Notes under the pieces: generated by a model
The model's database searches: none
Told to the model about the DNA's origin: nothing
The model's input: only the letters and a program-made list of their open reading frames with translations
Part shown: piece after piece, positions 6,035 to 8,818 of the stretch
Layout: each line of letters starts with the position of its first letter
Numbering within the stretch: position 1 is the first letter of the stretch
Assembly (NCBI GenBank): GCA_035490315.1
Contig: DATHET010000031.1
Location: 1 to 8,818, forward strand
Length of the DNA stretch: 8,818 bases
Source of the DNA: JADJQU01 sp035490315
GTDB lineage: Bacteria > Planctomycetota > UBA1135 > GCA-002686595
Direction: 5' to 3'
Position numbers and translations under genes: made by a program

Positions 6035-8262
6035 GCCTGGAACTCTTTCGCGGCGGCCACGATCTGCGCTTCCTGCACGAGCACCGCGGCCGTCGCGGCG
6101 CCGAGCGGGACATAGGAGTCCGCGGCGCGCACGCTGCGCATGCGCCGCAGGTATCCGCCTTCCGCGAGATCGGCGACGATCGCGTCCGCGATCCCGCCGC
6201 CGCTCGCGCGGCATTCGTCGACGACGAGGACGCCGCCACATTGCGCCGCGTGCTCGCGCACGGCTTCCAGGGGCAGGGGCGCGAGCCAGCGCAGGTCGAT
6301 CACGCGCGCGCGCAGTCCGTATTTTTCCTGCAAGATCCGCGCGGCGCGCAGCGAAAGCCGCAGACCGTTCGCGTAGCTCACGATCAAGAGGTCGCGGTGC
6401 TCGGGGTGGTAGACGCCGACTTCGCCCGGCAGGAGCGCGCTGCCCGGCGGCGGGTAGTCGCTGGTCCAGCGGTTGTCGCCGTCCTCGTAGAGGTCCTTCT
6501 CGTGGTACAGGGCGATCGGCTCGAGGAAGCACACCACGCGGCCGTTGGTCTTCGCCATGCCGAGCGCTCCGCGCAACATGCGCGCGCCATCGTCGCCGCG
6601 CGCGGGCACGGCGAGGACCAGGCCTGGGATGTCGCGCAGAGCGCCGACGGAGTTGTCGTTGTGGAAGTGTCCGCCGAAACCCTTCTGGTACGCGAGCCCC
6701 TGGATGCGCACGACCATCGGGTTCTGGAACTGGCGATTCGAGAAGAACGACAGGGAGCAGGCCTCGCCGCGCAATTGATCGAGGGCGTTGTGCAGATACG
6801 CCAGGTATTGGATCTCGGGCACCGGCAGGAAGCCGATGTGCGCCGCGCCCTGAGCCAGACCGAGGATCGAGGTCTCGTCGAGCAGCGAATCGAAGACGCG
6901 CGCGACGCCGAAGCGCTTCTGCAAGCCCATGGTCACGCCGTAGACGCCGCCCTTCTTCGCCACGTCCTCGCCGAACAGGAGCATTTCGGGCCGCCGCGAC
7001 ATCTCGTCCGCGAGGGCCGAATTGATGTGCGCGGCCAGGGTGCGCTTCGTCGGGGTCTTCACCGCTTCGGGCAGGGCGCCCGCCCAGAATTTCGCGCGAG
7101 CCTCGGCCGGCAGGGAATTCTCGGCGTCGCGCCGGGTCGCGGGCTCGTCGCAAGGCGCGAGGGGAGCCATGACCGCTTCTCGGGTTTCCAGGTGCGGGCG
7201 CCTGCTGGCTTCTTCCGCTGCGGCGAGCACCCGCTGGCGCGTGTCCGCGACGATCGCCGCCAAGGTCGCGGCGTCCGCGGCGCCGGTCTCGACCAGGCGT
7301 TTCGCGTTGCGCAGCAGGGGATCGCGGGCCTCGATCGCGGCGATCTCCTCGAGCGAGTGGTACGTCGTCTCGACGTCGCTGCCCGCGTGGCCCCACAGGC
7401 GCACGGTCTCGAGGTGCAGGAACACCGGCGCGCGCTGCGTGCGGCAATGGTCGATCGCGTGCTTGACCGACTCGAAGACCTGATCGAGCTCACCCTCGGC
7501 GCGGAAGTAGGCCAGGTGCGGCTGGCTCGAGAAGTTTGCGCGGATCCAGTCGCGCGGAGTCTCGACCGAGATGCCGATGCCGTTGTCCTCGCACAGGAAC
7601 AGGATCGGCGTTGGCGCGCCCTTGCGTTTGGCGTAGCGCGCGGCATTGATGCCGGCCAGGGCCGCGGCATGGTTGGCGGAGGCGTCGCCGAAGCTGCAGC
7701 ACACGATCGCGTCCGCCGGCAGGCCGCTGTCGACGCCCAGGCGTCGCGCCAGAGCGATGCTCGTCGCGAGTCCGCTCGCTTTCGGCAGGTGCGAGGCGAT
7801 CGTCGAAGTTTGCGGCGGCACCCACATCGCGCGCGAGCCCCAGACCTTGTGCCGCCCGCCGGTGATCGGGTCTTCACTCGACGCGCACAGGGAAAGCAGC
7901 GTGTCCCAGACCGGCGTCGCGCCAGCCAGGTGTCGCGAGCGCGCCTGCATGAAAGCGCCCGAGCGATAGTGCAGGAAACAGGGGTCGTCCAGGCGCAGCA
8001 AGGCTCCGACGACCGCGTTGTTCTCGTGGCCTGCGCTGCCGATCGTGTAGAAGGAGCGGTTGGTGCGCTTGAGCTCTCGCGCCGCGACGTCGAGGGCCCG
8101 CGAGGCGACCTGGTCCTCGAACAGCTCGAGCGCCTTGCGTGCAGACAGCGCGCCGCCCGGTTCGAGCGCCTGGTCAGGCTCCAGCCCTGCTCCGCCGGGG
8201 GGAGCAGCGGCAAGCCACGCGTCGAGCGCGGCTTCCACGACGGCGACTCGGTTGGTGGACAC
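6031..8262 (-). CDS. Fused alpha/beta 2-oxoacid dehydrogenase E1 (branched-chain type, thiamine diphosphate)
   Basis: This 743-residue protein joins the E1 alpha and beta subunits that are usually separate. The alpha half (about 40-345) has the ThDP-Mg motif G-D-A-S (192-195) to E-D-N-G (225-228) and R-L-W-G-H-A-G-S-D (288-296), like the RxxGHSxxD loop. After a linker (about 350-400) the beta half starts: L-F-G-E-D-V (429-434), YGVTMGLQKRFG, EIQYLAYLHNALDQ, and a C-terminal transketolase-like domain (about 600-743). H534 in GGHFHND takes the place of the His in the YHSQS motif of BCKDH beta. E1 decarboxylates a 2-oxoacid and passes the acyl group to lipoyl-E2; neither E2 nor E3 is nearby. Substrate is unproven: branched-chain 2-oxoacids fit best, pyruvate remains possible. 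GTG 8262 is the furthest possible start because TAG lies five codons upstream, and no Shine-Dalgarno site is visible. Confidence 0.9.
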   Translation of the reverse strand: MSTNRVAVVEAALDAWLAAAPPGGAGLEPDQALEPGGALSARKALELFEDQVASRALDVAARELKRTNRSFYTIGSAGHENNAVVGALLRLDDPCFLHYRSGAFMQARSRHLAGATPVWDTLLSLCASSEDPITGGRHKVWGSRAMWVPPQTSTIASHLPKASGLATSIALARRLGVDSGLPADAIVCCSFGDASANHAAALAGINAARYAKRKGAPTPILFLCEDNGIGISVETPRDWIRANFSSQPHLAYFRAEGELDQVFESVKHAIDHCRTQRAPVFLHLETVRLWGHAGSDVETTYHSLEEIAAIEARDPLLRNAKRLVETGAADAATLAAIVADTRQRVLAAAEEASRRPHLETREAVMAPLAPCDEPATRRDAENSLPAEARAKFWAGALPEAVKTPTKRTLAAHINSALADEMSRRPEMLLFGEDVAKKGGVYGVTMGLQKRFGVARVFDSLLDETSILGLAQGAAHIGFLPVPEIQYLAYLHNALDQLRGEACSLSFFSNRQFQNPMVVRIQGLAYQKGFGGHFHNDNSVGALRDIPGLVLAVPARGDDGARMLRGALGMAKTNGRVVCFLEPIALYHEKDLYEDGDNRWTSDYPPPGSALLPGEVGVYHPEHRDLLIVSYANGLRLSLRAARILQEKYGLRARVIDLRWLAPLPLEAVREHAAQCGGVLVVDECRASGGGIADAIVADLAEGGYLRRMRSVRAADSYVPLGAATAAVLVQEAQIVAAAKEFQA

Positions 8263-8370
8263 GGGCGCGGAAGACTAGCAATCGGGTGAGGCCGCGAATG
8301 GGACTTCCTAGACAGGCCCGCAGGATTCCCTGCCTCTGGGACCCAGTCGCCCAGGACAAAAGCGGCCTCT

Positions 8371-8404
8371 GGACGTCTGACGGCCCTGAATCGCCGTCAG
8401 GTCC
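8371..8404. repeat. Inverted repeat / hairpin in the divergent spacer
   Basis: CTGACGGC (8377-8384) pairs perfectly with GCCGTCAG (8393-8400) around an 8-base loop. Outside a 2-base bulge, GGAC (8371-8374) pairs with GTCC (8401-8404), giving 12 bp in all. No T-tract follows on the plus strand; on the minus strand TTTT appears about ten bases past the hairpin. It may be an operator, a leader RNA structure or a small-RNA terminator; I cannot tell which. Confidence 0.6.
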
Positions 8405-8506
8405 CGGGGCCTGCCGAAGCGCGGCGCAAAAGGCCACTACCGCTCCGCCGTGCGCGCGGCTAACCTAGCGCCGTCTGAATCGGCTCCGCAGATCGCTCGC
8501 AACTAA

Positions 8507-8527
8507 CCTTTTGGACGTCCTGAAAGG
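8507..8527. repeat. Imperfect palindrome upstream of the RRM gene
   Basis: CCTTT-T-GGAC meets GTCC-TG-AAAGG around the perfect core GGACGTCC (8513-8520). It ends 50 bases before the RRM start codon, so it could be a regulator site or a hairpin in the 5' leader. TTGGAC at 8511-8516 resembles a -35 box, but I see no matching -10. Confidence 0.45.
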
Positions 8528-8565
8528 ATCGCGCAACGACTGGGCCTATCTCACTGACTGAACTG

Positions 8566-8570
8566 AAGGA
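8566..8570 (+). promoter_or_regulatory. Shine-Dalgarno site of the RRM gene
   Basis: AAGGA lies 7 bases before ATG 8578. Confidence 0.7.
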
Positions 8571-8577
8571 AACTAGA

Positions 8578-8818
8578 ATGGGAACGAGACTCTACGTCGG
8601 CAACATGTCGTATCAAACCACGGAAGCGAGCCTGCGGGCTGCCTTCGAAGGTGGTGGCCGAACGGTCAAGGAAGTCGCGATCATCACGGATCGCGCAACG
8701 GGACGCCCGAAGGGATTCGCGTTTGTGCAGATGGGGACGGATGCCGACGCCCAAGCTGCGATCACGGAGCTGGACGGTAAGCAAGTTGACGGACGCGCTA
8801 TCCGCGTGAACGAAGCCC
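8578..8818 (+). CDS. RRM-domain RNA-binding protein (3' end outside window)
   Basis: The first 80 residues form a nearly complete RNA-recognition motif. RNP2 is L-Y-V-G-N-M (5-10) and RNP1 is K-G-F-A-F-V-Q-M (45-52), with the aromatic residues Y6, F47 and F49 that stack on RNA bases. T-D-R-A-T-G-R-P precedes RNP1, and the domain closes with LDGKQVDGRAIRVNEA. This is the small single-RRM family known from cyanobacteria and other bacteria, which binds single-stranded RNA and is often linked to cold or stress responses. A Gly/Arg-rich tail is usual but would lie beyond the window. Third positions include more A and T than in the neighbouring genes, which fits high expression or a different history. 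Confidence 0.93.
   Translation, partial: MGTRLYVGNMSYQTTEASLRAAFEGGGRTVKEVAIITDRATGRPKGFAFVQMGTDADAQAAITELDGKQVDGRAIRVNEA

Larger units (their letters stand above)
8263..8577. other. Divergent intergenic region with two inverted repeats
   Basis: This 315-base spacer between the E1 operon (minus) and the RRM gene (plus) has no credible ORF or tRNA. It must contain promoters for both directions, though none is obvious. It holds a strong hairpin at 8371-8404, an imperfect palindrome at 8507-8527, and CTGGGACCCAG at 8336-8346. The string TGGACGTC followed by TGA or CTGA occurs in both larger elements (8370-8380 and 8512-8523). Confidence 0.6.

Noticed and set aside
4799..6115. Plus-strand open frame over the acyltransferase gene
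   Set aside because: It is mostly antisense to a clear FabD-like gene and has no family signature of its own.
5039..7447. Acyltransferase fused to a 470-residue N-terminal extension
   Set aside because: The extension is the E1 gene read in the wrong frame. The true start is GTG 6034 in the GTGA overlap, where FabD-like sequence begins.
6241..8289. Plus-strand 682-residue open frame opposite the E1 gene
   Set aside because: This is GC-driven antisense; the minus-strand E1 protein matches its family along its whole length.

Overview
This is a GC-rich bacterial window with six protein-coding genes, two of them cut by the window edges. I saw no rRNA, tRNA, CRISPR array or insertion sequence. 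The gene types suggest Planctomycetota or a similar high-GC, environmentally complex lineage: a sigma-70 family factor of ECF style, secreted WD40 and beta-helix proteins, a TlpA-like redox protein and a single-RRM RNA-binding protein. That placement is inference and rests on no marker gene.

Left part (1-1650). The 5' end of a probable ECF sigma factor gene runs leftwards off the window. After about 400 bases without a clear gene comes the most notable locus, a thioredoxin/TlpA-like gene at 521-1570. Its reading frame is interrupted once, by TGA at 704-706. That codon sits exactly where the first Cys of the CGPC redox motif belongs (T-W-[TGA]-G-P-C). Frame, codon use and fold signatures continue for 287 codons beyond it, and a small hairpin with bacterial SECIS-like geometry follows 14 bases downstream. 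The simplest reading is a selenoprotein with a Sec-Gly-Pro-Cys centre and a Cys-rich tail (CEKCH...C). Ordinary gene calling would truncate or split it. A strong 17-bp hairpin terminator follows.

Middle (1650-5027). Two genes for exported proteins lie on the plus strand. One is a 636-residue protein with 14 WD40-type repeats, which suits two seven-bladed propellers. The other is a 428-residue beta-helix-like protein of unknown function with three glycine-rich rungs.

Right part (5039-8818). A two-gene minus-strand operon encodes a fused alpha/beta thiamine-diphosphate 2-oxoacid dehydrogenase E1 and, overlapping it by 4 bases (GTGA), a FabD-like acyltransferase. The acyltransferase keeps Ser92 and the catalytic His but has replaced the malonate-binding Arg117, Gln11 and the His of GHSLG. 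Together they suggest a route that makes or loads a non-malonyl, perhaps branched, acyl group. A 315-base divergent spacer with two inverted repeats separates this operon from an RRM protein gene that runs off the right edge.
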